This document shows positions 43,944 through 52,831 of a DNA stretch of 64,000 nt, in pieces. The position numbers and the translations under genes are program-made. Within the stretch, counting starts at the first letter, position 1. Every line of letters starts with the position of its first letter. The notes under the pieces are model-generated. The model searched no databases, was not told where the DNA came from, and saw only the letters and a list, made by a program, of their open reading frames with translations. The DNA comes from CBDFHC01 sp965247585 (lineage in GTDB: Bacteria; Chloroflexota; Dehalococcoidia; Lucifugimonadales; GCA-2712585): NCBI GenBank assembly GCA_965247585.1, contig CBDFHC010000004.1:310001-374000 (forward strand), written 5' to 3'.

Positions 43944-45215
43944 GTGAGCGGGCGCGGCGGGGAGCAAAGGGGCAGGTGGGGGCTGCCACGGCTACATACA
44001 ATGGACGCGTGGCTGAGGTACCGGGACTACCGGCTGCTCTGGTCCAGTAATTTCTGCGCCAACGGGGCGATATGGCTCCAGCTATTGACCATTGGCTGGC
44101 TGGTGAAGGACCTGACGGAGGGCTCGGGGTCGTCTTCGCTGCACGTGGTGACGGTGGGAGGTCTGAGCGTGCTGCCGGTGCTGTTGGTGGGGCCGTGGGG
44201 AGGGGTGCTAGGCGACCGGTGGGACCGGCGGAGGCTGGTGCTGGCTACGTACGCGCTGATGGCGGTGGGGGCGGGGGTATTCTCGATACTGGTGGCGCTG
44301 GACCGGGAGACGCTGTGGCACGCGTACGTTTATGTCCTTTACCAAGGATCGCTGACATGGGTATCGTTCAACGTTCGGTTGGCGCTGATAGCGAACACGG
44401 TGGAGCGGGAGGACATTTCGAACGCGTACGCCACGGTGGTGATAACGGTACCTGGCACCCGGCTGATAATGCCGTTCTTCGGCGGTCTGCTGATAGCGCA
44501 TCTAGGGTTTACGTCGAACTTCATTATCGAGACGGGGCTGTACGTAGGGGCGATGCTGACGCTGTTTCCGATGAAGGCGAAGTTGGGGGAGAGGCCGAAG
44601 CCGGCGGTGGGGTCTGCGGTTTCGGACATGATGGAAGCGGTGCGGTACATGTGGCGGAGCGAGCGGATGATATTCACGTTGATTGTTCTGAGCATCATAC
44701 CGAACGTGCTGTTGCACCCGGTACTGTTCATTCTGCCGGTGTTCACGTCAGAGGTGTTGGAGAGCGGGGCCGACGTGGGCGGGTACCTGCTGGCGGCGAC
44801 TGGGCTGGGCGGGGTGGTGGGTGCGCTGGTGGTGGCGTCAGTGGGGTTCGGATTCAAGAAGGGACCGCTGTGCCTGGTTACCGTGCTGTTGAGCGCGCTG
44901 CTTATTGTGGCGTTCGCCTATTCGCAGTGGCTGTCGCTGGCGATTATTGTGATAGGCGTATTTTCGTTAAGCCAGACGGTGTTCAGGACGACCAGCGGTG
45001 TGCTAATTCAGCTTCTTTCGCCGGACGGGCTGAGGAGCCGGATTACCAGCTTTCACAGCTCGATTAACGGCTACGTACTGGTGACGGGGGTGCTGCTGGG
45101 ATACCTGGCCACGGTGATGGACGTGCAGTTGGCGATCCTGCTGGTGGGGGTAGTGGGGGTGGCAGCGACGGGATACTTCCTGGTGATGGTCCCAACGCTC
45201 AGGAGGCTGGAGTAG
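43944..45215 (+). CDS. MFS transporter, EntS/MFS_3 type
   Basis: The 423-residue protein has about 12 membrane segments. It opens with AWLRYRDYRLLWSSNFCANGAIWLQ, typical of the EntS-like exporters, and has the motif A GVLGDRWDRRRLVLATY after helix 2. The second half has TSEVLESGADVGGYLLAATGLGGVVGAL and FRTTSGVLIQLLSPDGLRSRITSF. Homologues export siderophores, drugs or metabolites; the substrate here is unknown. The GTG at 43944 has GAGG nearby; the ATG at 44001 (MDAWLRYRDY) is an alternative start that removes a 19-residue charged tail. A GC-rich minisatellite starts directly after the stop. Confidence 0.9.
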   Translation: MSGRGGEQRGRWGLPRLHTMDAWLRYRDYRLLWSSNFCANGAIWLQLLTIGWLVKDLTEGSGSSSLHVVTVGGLSVLPVLLVGPWGGVLGDRWDRRRLVLATYALMAVGAGVFSILVALDRETLWHAYVYVLYQGSLTWVSFNVRLALIANTVEREDISNAYATVVITVPGTRLIMPFFGGLLIAHLGFTSNFIIETGLYVGAMLTLFPMKAKLGERPKPAVGSAVSDMMEAVRYMWRSERMIFTLIVLSIIPNVLLHPVLFILPVFTSEVLESGADVGGYLLAATGLGGVVGALVVASVGFGFKKGPLCLVTVLLSALLIVAFAYSQWLSLAIIVIGVFSLSQTVFRTTSGVLIQLLSPDGLRSRITSFHSSINGYVLVTGVLLGYLATVMDVQLAILLVGVVGVAATGYFLVMVPTLRRLE

Positions 45216-45224
45216 GGGAAGGCG

Positions 45225-45435
45225 GGGGGGGTTGGCGGCGGCGGGGGGTAGGTGGCGGCGGCGGGGGGTGGGTGGCGGCGGCGGCGGGGGGTGGGTGGCG
45301 GCGGCGGCGGGGGGTGGGCGGCGGCGGCGGGGGGTGGGTGGCGGCGGCGGGGGGTGGGTGGCGGCGGCGGCGGGGGGTGGGTGGCGGCGGCGGCGGGGGG
45401 TGGGCGGCGGCGGCGGGGGGTGGGCGGCGGTCAGA
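45225..45435 (+). repeat. GGGTGGCGGCGGCGGG minisatellite
   Basis: About ten tandem copies of a 16-22 base unit, GGGTGGCGGCGGCGGGG, differing only in the number of GGC triplets. All strands of this block give open frames of Gly/Ala/Trp or Pro/Arg, which are not genes. The runs of four or more G could form G-quadruplexes on the plus strand. The unit resembles the G-rich tail of the palindromic elements. Confidence 0.92.
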
Positions 45436-45479
45436 GCTTGTGAGGATGTTGTGCTGGTAGATTCCAAGTTTAAGCAAGA

Positions 45480-45870
45480 TTGACTATTGCAGTGTCGTTC
45501 AGCGAGAACGAAGGTTGGGCGCTGCTAAGGGCTGCAAATCGAAGGTTGCTGGGAACCACCCGCTCCCGATTCACTAGCTTTCATCGGGACCTGAGGCCCG
45601 CGGTCCTCGACCGCAAGGAGAGTTTTTCTGAGGGGCACATTCTGAGCTTGCGAATAAATTGGGCTGCGACAGGGCGTCAGGGCGGGACACGCTCAACCCT
45701 GCTCGACCCAGATTCCTCGATCTACCCGGGCCGACTCGGAATGACATGGATTTTGCGTACGCTCACCGTGCGAGAGTGCAAGGCCGCGAGTGTGGGAGAG
45801 GTGAGAATGACCTGCCTCTGGCTCCCACGAATGGGGGAATTCTCCTCTGCGCTCCCCCTTGGTAGGCATC
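45480..45870 (+). repeat. Diverged family A and B material
   Basis: GGGCTGCAAATCGAAGGTTG, CTGAGGGGCACATTCTGAG and CCCAGATTCCTCGATC are recognisable but diverged parts of the two families. The open frame 45480-45914 spans them and is not a gene. Confidence 0.7.
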
Positions 45871-45885
45871 CTATTATTGAGGGTC

Positions 45886-46165
45886 TGATTATGAGGATGT
45901 GGATGGAGGGGTAGAAGGATTGGGGAGAGGCGAGAGATTTCCCTAATGGGGCTGGTGGGCTATCACCCTAGGGCGAACCGCTGGTCGAACGTAGACTCAA
46001 ATCAGGGTACGCCGGGGGCCTGGTCAACAACAGAGGCGGGGCCGGCAGGAAGCGGACGACACCTCCGGTCCGCAAGCCAGGGGTCTTTGGCGCCCATCTG
46101 ACCAGGCCAATAGACCCTGATGGCCCCGCCTTTGGACAATCCGTGTTCCGGAGTTAATAGCACTA
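45886..46165 (+). ncRNA. Candidate structured RNA, copy 1 (pseudoknot-type)
   Basis: This ~280-base segment is ~85% identical to 52468-52745, with no coding frame in common. Long pairings are ATCAGGGT (46001)/ACCCTGAT (46114), GGCCTGGTCA (46017)/TGACCAGGCC (46099), CAGAGGCGGGGCC (46031)/GGCCCCGCCTTTG (46122) and a hairpin GCGGAC/GTCCGC (46052-46073). The third pairing crosses the first two, which makes a pseudoknot. The orientation is assumed. I do not recognise a known RNA class, and a small mobile element is the alternative. Confidence 0.5.
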
Positions 46166-46184
46166 TGGAGAGAATCAGTTAAGG

Positions 46185-46760
46185 CGATGGGTAGGGATGC
46201 CGCAGAGAATTGCGAATCACAGGTTGTTGGTTCCCAGCCGGGATAGATTCACTTTGTTCTTCGGGACCTCGGGCCTGGGGCCCTCGGCCGCAAGGAGATT
46301 ATTCCTGAGGGATACGCCCGGACTCCCGCAAGAGAGTTTCTGAATAAATTGGCGTGGCACAGCGGTAGTGGGCACAGGGGTTGGATGTGCTCTCCCCCCG
46401 TACCCAGATTCTTTGATCTTCACGCACGGACTCGGAATCCATCATGTTGGCGTTCAGCACCAGGGAATATGAAAAAAGAGTCGCGGCTATCATCCATGGT
46501 GACCGGTATCACTACCACAAAGGTTTCCAAATCGCAGGCTGGTGCAGCCCACCCCCCCCCCCCCGGAAGGTTTTAAAAACTAATTTCTGAGGGACACCAT
46601 CAGAGTCCCGCCAGAGGGGCCATCCTCCTCTGGAATCCCCCTTGTTAGGCGCTGGGGAAAGTAGCGACAGTGCCATTTTCATAGGAATGACATGACTTAT
46701 GTGGACGCATCAACTGCGGGAGTGCAAGGCCGAAAGGGCCGAAGGTCTAATTTACAGGCG
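46185..46760 (+). repeat. Family A and B units
   Basis: A diverged family A piece (CTGAGGGATACGCCCGG) ends at ~46330. A family B unit (ACCCAGATTCTTTGATCTTC at 46401) follows. A family A unit at 46520-46640 includes a C12-type run at 46551 and CTGAGGGACACCATCAG. A family B rear part (TTTTCATAGGAATGACATG) ends near 46740. Confidence 0.85.
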
Positions 46761-46952
46761 ATGGGCAGTCGAAACGTAGTTTCCGATAAGTGGATTGAGG
46801 AAGAGTGCTACTTGCCAACCTATTTTAACGAAACGATTATCAAAACTTAACGCGATACTAATTGAATCGTAACCGCTCTAGAGATAGGTTCTGAATCAGG
46901 GAGACAGAACAGAAAGGAAGCGGCCAATCAACCTATTGGGCCAATCAGACAG
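46761..46952. promoter_or_regulatory. AT-rich leader upstream of the charged-helix gene
   Basis: This 190-base stretch is unusually AT-rich for the window (CTATTTTAACGAAACGATTATC, AACGCGATACTAATTGAATC) and free of repeats, so it probably contains the promoter of the two-gene unit that follows. I could not fix a -35/-10 pair with confidence. Confidence 0.35.
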
Positions 46953-48524
46953 ATGAGAGCAAGGATGGTATTCAAGGTTTTGGTCTTCCTGTCGGTACTG
47001 ACCGCGCTACTAGTTTCGAGCTGGGCGTCGGTGGCGGGGGCGGCGACGGAGCGCCCGCACCGGGAGGGGGTTGGCGTAGCGGGCGACGGCGCGGGAGCGG
47101 CGAAGGTGCTGCCGTCCCCCGGCAAGGACGACGAAGGACAAGGCCGGGACGAAGGCGCCGAGCAGCGGGTACATGAGTTGGACGAGGAGCTGAGGCTGGG
47201 GCAGGAAGAGGGGGACTGGCTGCGAACAGAATTCGATAGGGGGGAGCAGGAGTTCCAGGCGGCACAGCGGCACATGGAGCGGGAGCAGCAGTCGGAGAGG
47301 GACCTGGACTCGGAGCGCGAGTTCGAGTATCAGCAGCGGTGGCAGGAGGTGGACAAGGAGCTGTTCAATGTGCGCGACTTTCGGTACGAGCTGGACCAAG
47401 GGTACGAGGGGGAACGGCAGGAGATGGAGTGGCGGCAGCAAGAGGAGCGGGACGGGCTGGAGGATGACTTCCAGCACAAGTTCGACGAGCTGGAAACGGA
47501 ACGTTGGGGTAACTCCGACGCGCAGAGCGAGGTGGACCGCCAGTTTGAGCAGGATCTAAACGATCTGGAGCATCAGCGGCGAGAGGAGCAAGACCTGGAC
47601 CAGGAGCGAGAGTGGGAGTACCAAAGGGCGAGGAACCGGCTAGAGGAGGGGCGGCAGGCGGAAAGGGACGAGACGCAGGAGCGGCAGTGGGAGTATGAAC
47701 GGTTGGACCGGGAGGGGCTGCTTCACGAACAGGACTACCGGGAGTGGGACCTGCTGTGGAAGGAAGACGACCAGAGGGAGAGGGGGTTCCAGAAGGGGCA
47801 GAAACGGTTGGATAAGGACCGTAACGAAGAGAGGGGCCTGGAGCAAGAGAGGCAGTTTGAGTACGAGCGACAGGTGAAGCTGATAAACAGGGAATGGGAG
47901 CAGTCGCAGAGCGAGGGCCACGGCCAAGGGAACGGATTCGATAGGAATTGTCAGCGGCTGGAGCGCGAAAAGCAGGGCGCGTGGGACGCGTTGGACCGGG
48001 GCTTTCAGGAGGAGTGGAACGATTTAGAGCAGCGGTGGCAGGTGAAGTGGGAGGAACAGGACACCACGGAACGAGACCTAGAGCAACAGATGAGGGACCT
48101 AGAGCGCCAGAGGGAGGACGAACGGGAGCCGGCGAATCAGAGGCAGTGGAAGTTTCAGCAGGAGATGGACCGGCTGGACCGGGAGCGGCAGCAGGAGAGG
48201 GATATGGCGATGGAGCAGGAGATGCGGTGGGAAGAACGCCGATGGGAGTTGGAGCAGGAAATGGGGCGGCTGACGTTCGAGCAAGGGTGGACGGAATCAT
48301 CGAGACCGGCTTCGTTCCAGAGGAGCGGGTTCGCGGCACCGGGTCCGGTGGGGATTGGGGAGGAGGAAGCTTCGAACGGAAGCCATAGGGGATTCTTCCT
48401 CAACTCCAGCAGCGGGATGGAAGCGGGCGCGATGGGCGATCTGGTGGACCCGACGATGTTGGCGGTGATTGGAATACTGATGACGCTATTTGCCACTGGA
48501 GTGCAGATGGCGAGGGGGAAGTAG
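46953..48524 (+). CDS. Secreted, membrane-anchored charged-helix repeat protein
   Basis: I do not recognise a family. The 523 residues begin with a signal peptide (VFKVLVFLSVLTALLVSSWASVAGA). Residues ~50-440 consist almost only of Glu, Gln, Arg, Asp, Trp, Leu and Tyr in what looks like one long helix. A degenerate unit recurs: SERDLDSEREFEYQQRWQEV, EEQDLDQEREWEYQRARNRL, DETQERQWEYERLDREG, EERGLEQERQFEYERQVKLI. The end has a hydrophobic segment (MLAVIGILMTLFATGVQMA) and a short basic tail, so the helix would lie outside the membrane, anchored by its C-terminus. The next gene starts four bases on and encodes a membrane PH-domain protein, suggesting that they act together at the envelope. The sequence is not a repeat-family artefact: stop codons are absent for 1.5 kb and the codon pattern is regular. 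Confidence 0.8.
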   Translation: MRARMVFKVLVFLSVLTALLVSSWASVAGAATERPHREGVGVAGDGAGAAKVLPSPGKDDEGQGRDEGAEQRVHELDEELRLGQEEGDWLRTEFDRGEQEFQAAQRHMEREQQSERDLDSEREFEYQQRWQEVDKELFNVRDFRYELDQGYEGERQEMEWRQQEERDGLEDDFQHKFDELETERWGNSDAQSEVDRQFEQDLNDLEHQRREEQDLDQEREWEYQRARNRLEEGRQAERDETQERQWEYERLDREGLLHEQDYREWDLLWKEDDQRERGFQKGQKRLDKDRNEERGLEQERQFEYERQVKLINREWEQSQSEGHGQGNGFDRNCQRLEREKQGAWDALDRGFQEEWNDLEQRWQVKWEEQDTTERDLEQQMRDLERQREDEREPANQRQWKFQQEMDRLDRERQQERDMAMEQEMRWEERRWELEQEMGRLTFEQGWTESSRPASFQRSGFAAPGPVGIGEEEASNGSHRGFFLNSSSGMEAGAMGDLVDPTMLAVIGILMTLFATGVQMARGK

Positions 48525-48527
48525 GCC

Positions 48528-49202
48528 ATGACTCGGTTACGTATTTATGGGACTGGAGCGGCGTGGAGGTATGCGCGCCAGCTGACGGTGAGCGCGATTG
48601 TGGGGGCACCGTTCTTGATGGGAGGGGTGTACGGGATAACGGTTGGGGGTTTTGAGCCGTGGACGTCCGGGGCGTTACTGCTGATTGGCGCGCTTCTGAT
48701 GATAGTGGGCTTCTGGGTGAGCGTGAGGGCGGTTTTTCCGACGCCAACACTGGTCGATGGGGAGACGGAGCTTTCAAAGCGTCACCCGACGATGAAACCG
48801 GCATACGCCAGGATGATGCTGAGCATTCCGTTCTTCATGGGCACCGTGTTCGCGTTCGCGTTCACGGAACTGCCTTATGTTTACCCGTTCGCGCTGCTAT
48901 TAATATCGCTCTTCCTGTTTTTCAAGGGGGCGACGCGGTACCTGAGGAACCTGCACATCACGTACACGGTGACGGACCGCCGGGTGATACACATGTACCG
49001 GTTCATGTGGCTGTATACCACGGAGATACCAGTGTCGCGGATCATCTCGATTTCGGAGTCGAGGAGCTTCTTCGAGATACTGACGGGGCGAGGGTCTGTG
49101 GTGGTGGCCAGCGGGATTGGGAAGGGACAGACGATACGGATTGAGGAGATAGACGACCCGGGGCCGGTGGCTTCGACGCTGCGGGAGTTGCTGCCGACGT
49201 AG
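48528..49202 (+). CDS. Membrane protein with bacterial PH domain (bPH2/DUF304 type)
   Basis: The 224-residue protein has two pairs of membrane segments (VSAIVGAPFLMGGVYGITVGG, ALLLIGALLMIVGFWVSV, then MMLSIPFFMGTVFAFAF and YPFALLLISLFLFFKGA). After these comes a C-terminal domain with ITYTVTDRRVIHMYRF, PVSRIISISESRSFFEILTGRGSVVVAS, the hallmark of the bacterial PH2 domain. It starts three bases after the stop of the charged-helix gene, so the two are co-transcribed. Function is unknown; bPH2 proteins are often involved in envelope stress or cell-surface assemblies. Confidence 0.85.
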   Translation: MTRLRIYGTGAAWRYARQLTVSAIVGAPFLMGGVYGITVGGFEPWTSGALLLIGALLMIVGFWVSVRAVFPTPTLVDGETELSKRHPTMKPAYARMMLSIPFFMGTVFAFAFTELPYVYPFALLLISLFLFFKGATRYLRNLHITYTVTDRRVIHMYRFMWLYTTEIPVSRIISISESRSFFEILTGRGSVVVASGIGKGQTIRIEEIDDPGPVASTLRELLPT

Positions 49203-49274
49203 GGGAGGTGGGTAAGTGAGGAAGGGGTAATTGCTCCTTGGATTGAGGGGGTAGCACTCCACTGTTAATGGACG

Positions 49275-49468
49275 TTGACGGGTAGCGTCAGGGCCGGTGT
49301 TTCCAGGCTCTAGCCCGGGGCCGGCATGGCTTGCCGCTCTTGAGGATTTCACCTCCAATCCGAGAGCCGGATCCGAAAGGACCTGCCGGGCTAGACCAAC
49401 GGGTGTGGTGGGGTAGAAGGGGAGTGGCGGCGGTGGATATGAACGCTCCAGCGGTGGGGCGTTTTTTG
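49275..49468 (+). ncRNA. Candidate structured RNA ending in a terminator
   Basis: A row of perfect short hairpins lies within 200 bases: TGACG/CGTCA (49276-49290), and then a ~85-base domain closed by TCTAGCCCGG/CCGGGCTAGA (49309-49395). The domain contains CGGCA/TGCCG, GAGG/CCTC and ATCCG/CGGAT hairpins and a GAAA tetraloop. The intrinsic terminator at 49442 ends it. It begins ~70 bases after the PH-domain gene and may be its 3' leader or a separate small RNA. It has no tRNA T-loop, so it is not a tRNA. I cannot match it to a known class. Confidence 0.45.
49442..49468 (+). terminator. Intrinsic terminator
   Basis: AACGCTCC pairs with GGGGCGTT (one T-G pair) around AGCGGT, followed by six T. 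It would stop transcripts coming from the charged-helix/PH gene pair or the candidate RNA. Confidence 0.7.
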
Positions 49469-49609
49469 TTTGTGGACGGGAGGGGAACGAATGATAGATG
49501 GGAGCGGGAGGCCTGGGCAGCCTGGATTTTGCCATGTGGTAGCACGAACAGTGGTCTTGGTGTAGTCTCCGGGGCGATGAGGAATGGGGATGGGGTGGGG
49601 ACCCCAGTA

Positions 49610-50165
49610 GGGTCTGAAATTCACAGGTTGGTGGTGCCCACCATCCCACCCGGGAAGATTTTAAAACGAATTTCTGAGGGACACCCTCGGACTCCCGGCA
49701 GCCACCACCCAGGTCCCCTGCACCTTCCTGTGTGGTTGGGAACCAAAGTAAGGCCGATACGAATTGGGGCGAGGATCAGCCATGGCGATGGGTTTGGCTG
49801 TCACAGAAGGTTGCGGATCACAGGTCGGTGGTGCCCACTATCCCGCCCAGAAAGGTTTTAAATCGAATTTCTAAGGGACATCCTCAGACTCCCGGCAGAA
49901 GGGACCAACCCCCCTCTGCACTCCTCCTTGGCAGGCGCAGGTAGGGTAGGGACGGTGCTATTTTCATAGGGATCCATCATGTTGGCGTCCAGCACCAGGG
50001 AGGATGAAAACCAGGATTGGATTCCGAAGCGGGCGCCAAGGTAGGACTTGCTTTCCCCCGGCACCCGGATTCTTCGATCCTTACGGGCGGACTCAGATTG
50101 ACATGGCGAGGGGCGGAATGCGGTATGGGCTCGTCCTTCGAGAGCCTCAGGATGAGCGGGAATAG
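49610..50165 (+). repeat. Two family A units and a family B unit
   Basis: Family A units are centred at 49676 (TGAGGGACACCCTCGGACTC) and 49872 (TAAGGGACATCCTCAGACTC), ~195 bases apart. A family B unit (GCACCCGGATTCTTCGATCC at 50061, GCGGAATGCGGTATGGGCTC) follows up to the amidase gene. Confidence 0.9.
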
Positions 50166-50194
50166 AAGAGCCCAAGGTCTAATTTTTGGGGGGA

Positions 50195-51604
50195 ATGATG
50201 GACAAGGCGGGAATTGTGTATCTGAGCGCGGCGGAGCTGGGCAGGTTGATTCGGTCCAAGGAGGTGTCGCCGGTGGAGGCGACGGAGGCGTATCTGGAGC
50301 GGATTGGCGCACTGGACTTCAAGTTCAACGCGTATTTGACGCTGTGCGGAGAGGCGGCGCTGGAGGAAGCCAAGGCAGCGGAGCAGGAGATAGCTTCGGG
50401 CCGGTACCGTGGGCCGCTGCACGGGGTACCCGTGTCGGTGAAGGACCAGCTATGGACGAAGGGGCTGCGGACAACGGTGGGGTCCCGAATTCTGGAGGAG
50501 TTCCATCCTTCGGAGGATGCAACGGCGGTGGCGAGGCTAAAGGACGCCGGAGCGATACTCCTGGGGAAGACGAACCAGCCAGAGTTCGCGCTGATAGGGT
50601 CGGTGCACCGGTACAGCCCGCCGAGGAACCCGTGGGACCTGGACATGAGCGCCGGGGGATCCAGCTCCGGGGCGGGGGCGGCGGTGGCGTCGTTTTTGTG
50701 CGCGACATCGCTGGGGGAGGACACCGGAGGGTCCATCCGCCGTCCGGCGTCGTTTTGCGGCGTAGTGGGGCTGCGGCCTTCGTGGGGGCTGGTGTCGCGC
50801 CACGGACTGGCGCAAGGGTCGTGGTCTATGGACACGGTGGGGCCGATATCTCGGACGGTGGAGGACGCGGCGCTGACGCTTAGCGCCATAGCGGGACACG
50901 ACCCGAGGGACCGGTACTCTTGGAAAGGGCCGGTGCAGGACTATTTGGGGGCGCTGGAGCAAGGCGTGAAGGGGATGCGGGTGGGGGTGGTGAAGGAGTT
51001 GCTTTACAGCGATGTGGCGGAGGCGGAGGTGAGGCGGGCGGTGGAGAAGGCGTTGGAGGTGTTGAAGGGGCTGGGCACGACGGTGGAGGAGGTTTCGATA
51101 CCGCTGACGGCGGTGGGCAGCGGGATATCGGCAACGCTGCTAGCAATAGAGTCGGCGGCCACGAATAGCAGGTGGATAAGGGAGCGAGGAGATGAGTACG
51201 GCCACAGTCTTCGGATAGGGATAATGGCCGGCAGCCTGGCGCCAGCGTCGGCGTACTACAAGGCGCAGCGGGTGAGGAGCATGGTACGCCAGGAGGTGTT
51301 GGGAGCGCTGGAGCGGTACGACGTGCTGGCGTCGCCGACGATGGGGATTGCAGGGGAGAGGATACAGGATTACGGGCCGGTGACGAGCAAGGAGGCGGCG
51401 TCGCGGCTCCCGTACTCGCTGGCGGGCGCGTTCAGCCTGGCGGGCGGGCCGGCGATGTCAGTGCCCTGCGGATTCAGCGGTCAGGGGCTGCCGATTGGGC
51501 TGCAACTGGCGGGGCGGCCGGGGGGAGAGGCGGAGGTGTTGAGGGTGGGGCATGCTTACGAGCAAGCGACGGAGTGGCACGGGATGAGGCCGCCGCACGC
51601 GTGA
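50195..51604 (+). CDS. Amidase (amidase signature family, GatA-like)
   Basis: The ~470-residue protein has the complete amidase-signature core. The catalytic Lys is in GVPVSVKDQLWTKG, the two serines in MSAGGSSSGAGAAVAS and EDTGGSIRRPASFCGVVGLRPSWG. The rest (GPISRTVEDAALTLSAIAGHDPRD, AMSVPCGFSGQGLPIGLQLAGRPG) is also typical. It hydrolyses an amide; no GatB/GatC is adjacent, so a free amidase is more likely than the tRNA amidotransferase subunit. The longer frame starts at TTG 50186, but GGGGGGA suits the ATGs at 50195/50198. Confidence 0.92.
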   Translation: MMDKAGIVYLSAAELGRLIRSKEVSPVEATEAYLERIGALDFKFNAYLTLCGEAALEEAKAAEQEIASGRYRGPLHGVPVSVKDQLWTKGLRTTVGSRILEEFHPSEDATAVARLKDAGAILLGKTNQPEFALIGSVHRYSPPRNPWDLDMSAGGSSSGAGAAVASFLCATSLGEDTGGSIRRPASFCGVVGLRPSWGLVSRHGLAQGSWSMDTVGPISRTVEDAALTLSAIAGHDPRDRYSWKGPVQDYLGALEQGVKGMRVGVVKELLYSDVAEAEVRRAVEKALEVLKGLGTTVEEVSIPLTAVGSGISATLLAIESAATNSRWIRERGDEYGHSLRIGIMAGSLAPASAYYKAQRVRSMVRQEVLGALERYDVLASPTMGIAGERIQDYGPVTSKEAASRLPYSLAGAFSLAGGPAMSVPCGFSGQGLPIGLQLAGRPGGEAEVLRVGHAYEQATEWHGMRPPHA

Positions 51605-51639
51605 GCGGGGTGGGGGCGGGGAAGGATGGGGGGTTGGTT

Positions 51640-52420
51640 TTTCCTTTAGCGAACCGCCATGTAAACGCTGTAGTCAAGGTGGAGAGCGGTATGGGCTCGT
51701 CAATTGAGGGCGTCAGGGCTTGCGAGTAAATTGAGCTGGGAGATTGAAGCTGAGTACGACGGTTGGACCTGATTACCCTAAGGCCCATCCCGATTAGCAT
51801 CGGGAACTCGGGGCTATGTCCCTCGAGATTCCTCGATCTTCACGGACCGACTCGGAATGACGTGTTAGCATCCAGCACCAGGAAGGATGAAAAACCAGGA
51901 TTAGAATCCGAAGCGGGCGCCAAGGCAGGACTTGCTCTCCCACCACACCCAGATTCTTCGATCCTCACGAACGGACTCAGAATGACATTGTGGGGGGGGG
52001 GGGCGAAATGCGGTATGAGCTCGTCCTTCGAGAGGCTCAGGATGAGCGGGGTGGAGGCGTAGGTGGCTCATTCTCATAGGAATGCCATGGCTTTTGCGGA
52101 CGCTTAACCTGAGACTAGGTGACGCTTAAAGCACAAAAGAAGTCATCAACTCACAGCCGCTCAGGGCTTGCGAGTAAATTGAGCTGGGACAGCGATAGTA
52201 GGCGCAAGGGTTGGATGTGCTCTCCCCTCCCCACCAGACTTCTCGATCCTCACGGGCCGACTCGGAATGACATGTCTTATGCGGACGTTTCACGTGCGAG
52301 AGTGCAGGGCCGAAAATGGGGGAGAGTGAGAAGCTCACTGCCTCTGTCTCCCACCAAGCAAGGGGGAATCCCCCTCTGGACCCCACCTTGCTTGGTGTCC
52401 TTCAAGGGACGATGTATTTA
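51640..52420 (+). repeat. Family B units in series
   Basis: Three overlapping family B stretches: 51700-51880, 51890-52060 (CACCCAGATTCTTCGATCCTC at 51947, a G11 run at 51994, GCGGTATGAGCTCGTCC) and 52150-52350 (GTGCTCTCCCCTCCCCACC, GCGTGCGAGAGTGC-like end). A lone closing part (GGGGGAATCCCCCTCTGGAC) follows. No gene is supported. Confidence 0.85.
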
Positions 52421-52467
52421 TTTCCGAGGCGATGAACAGTAGAAGGCGACCGGTCAGGTTCATGGCG

Positions 52468-52745
52468 TGATTGTAAAGACATGGGTGGAAGGACTGTGTA
52501 GCGGAGAGAGATTTCCCCAGTGGGGTCGGTGGGCTACCACACTAGGGCAAGCCGCCGGGCGAAGGTAGAGTCAAATCAGGGTCTGCAGGCGGCCTGGTCA
52601 AAAACAGAGGCGGGGCCGGCACAAAGCGGACGACACCTCCGGTCCGCGAGCCAAGGGTCTTTGGCGGCCATCTGACCAGAGGCCAATAGACCCTGATGGC
52701 CCCGCCTTTGGACAATCCGTGTTCCGGGATTCATCGCACTTTGGT
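52468..52745 (+). ncRNA. Candidate structured RNA, copy 2 (pseudoknot-type)
   Basis: This is the second copy of the sequence at 45886. Pairings are ATCAGGGTCT (52575)/AGACCCTGAT (52688), GGCCTGGTCA (52591)/TGACCAG-A-GGCC (52673), CAGAGGCGGGGCC (52605)/GGCCCCGCCTTTG (52698) and GCGGAC/GTCCGC (52626-52647). The first pairing is two pairs longer than in copy 1; the second has a bulged A that copy 1 lacks. A family A remnant (AAGGGATACCCTCAGGCTC) follows at 52747. Confidence 0.5.
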
Positions 52746-52831
52746 CTAAGGGATACCCTCAGGCTCCCGCCAGAGGGTTTGTGAATAAATCCTCCCAGGG
52801 GACAGGCAGATTTGTAAAATGAAGCGTCCCT

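Noticed and set aside
45232..45483. Gly/Ala/Trp-rich or Pro-rich proteins
   Set aside because: All frames of the minisatellite are open on both strands, so openness is not evidence of coding.
47365..48339. Minus-strand 324-residue ORF opposite the charged-helix gene
   Set aside because: It is a Pro/Ala/Ser-rich shadow produced by GAG/CAG/CGG codons on the real strand.
49309..49395. tRNA (cloverleaf-like arrangement of three hairpins)
   Set aside because: The acceptor-like stem is too long, there is no GGTTCGAATCC-type T arm and no CCA end.
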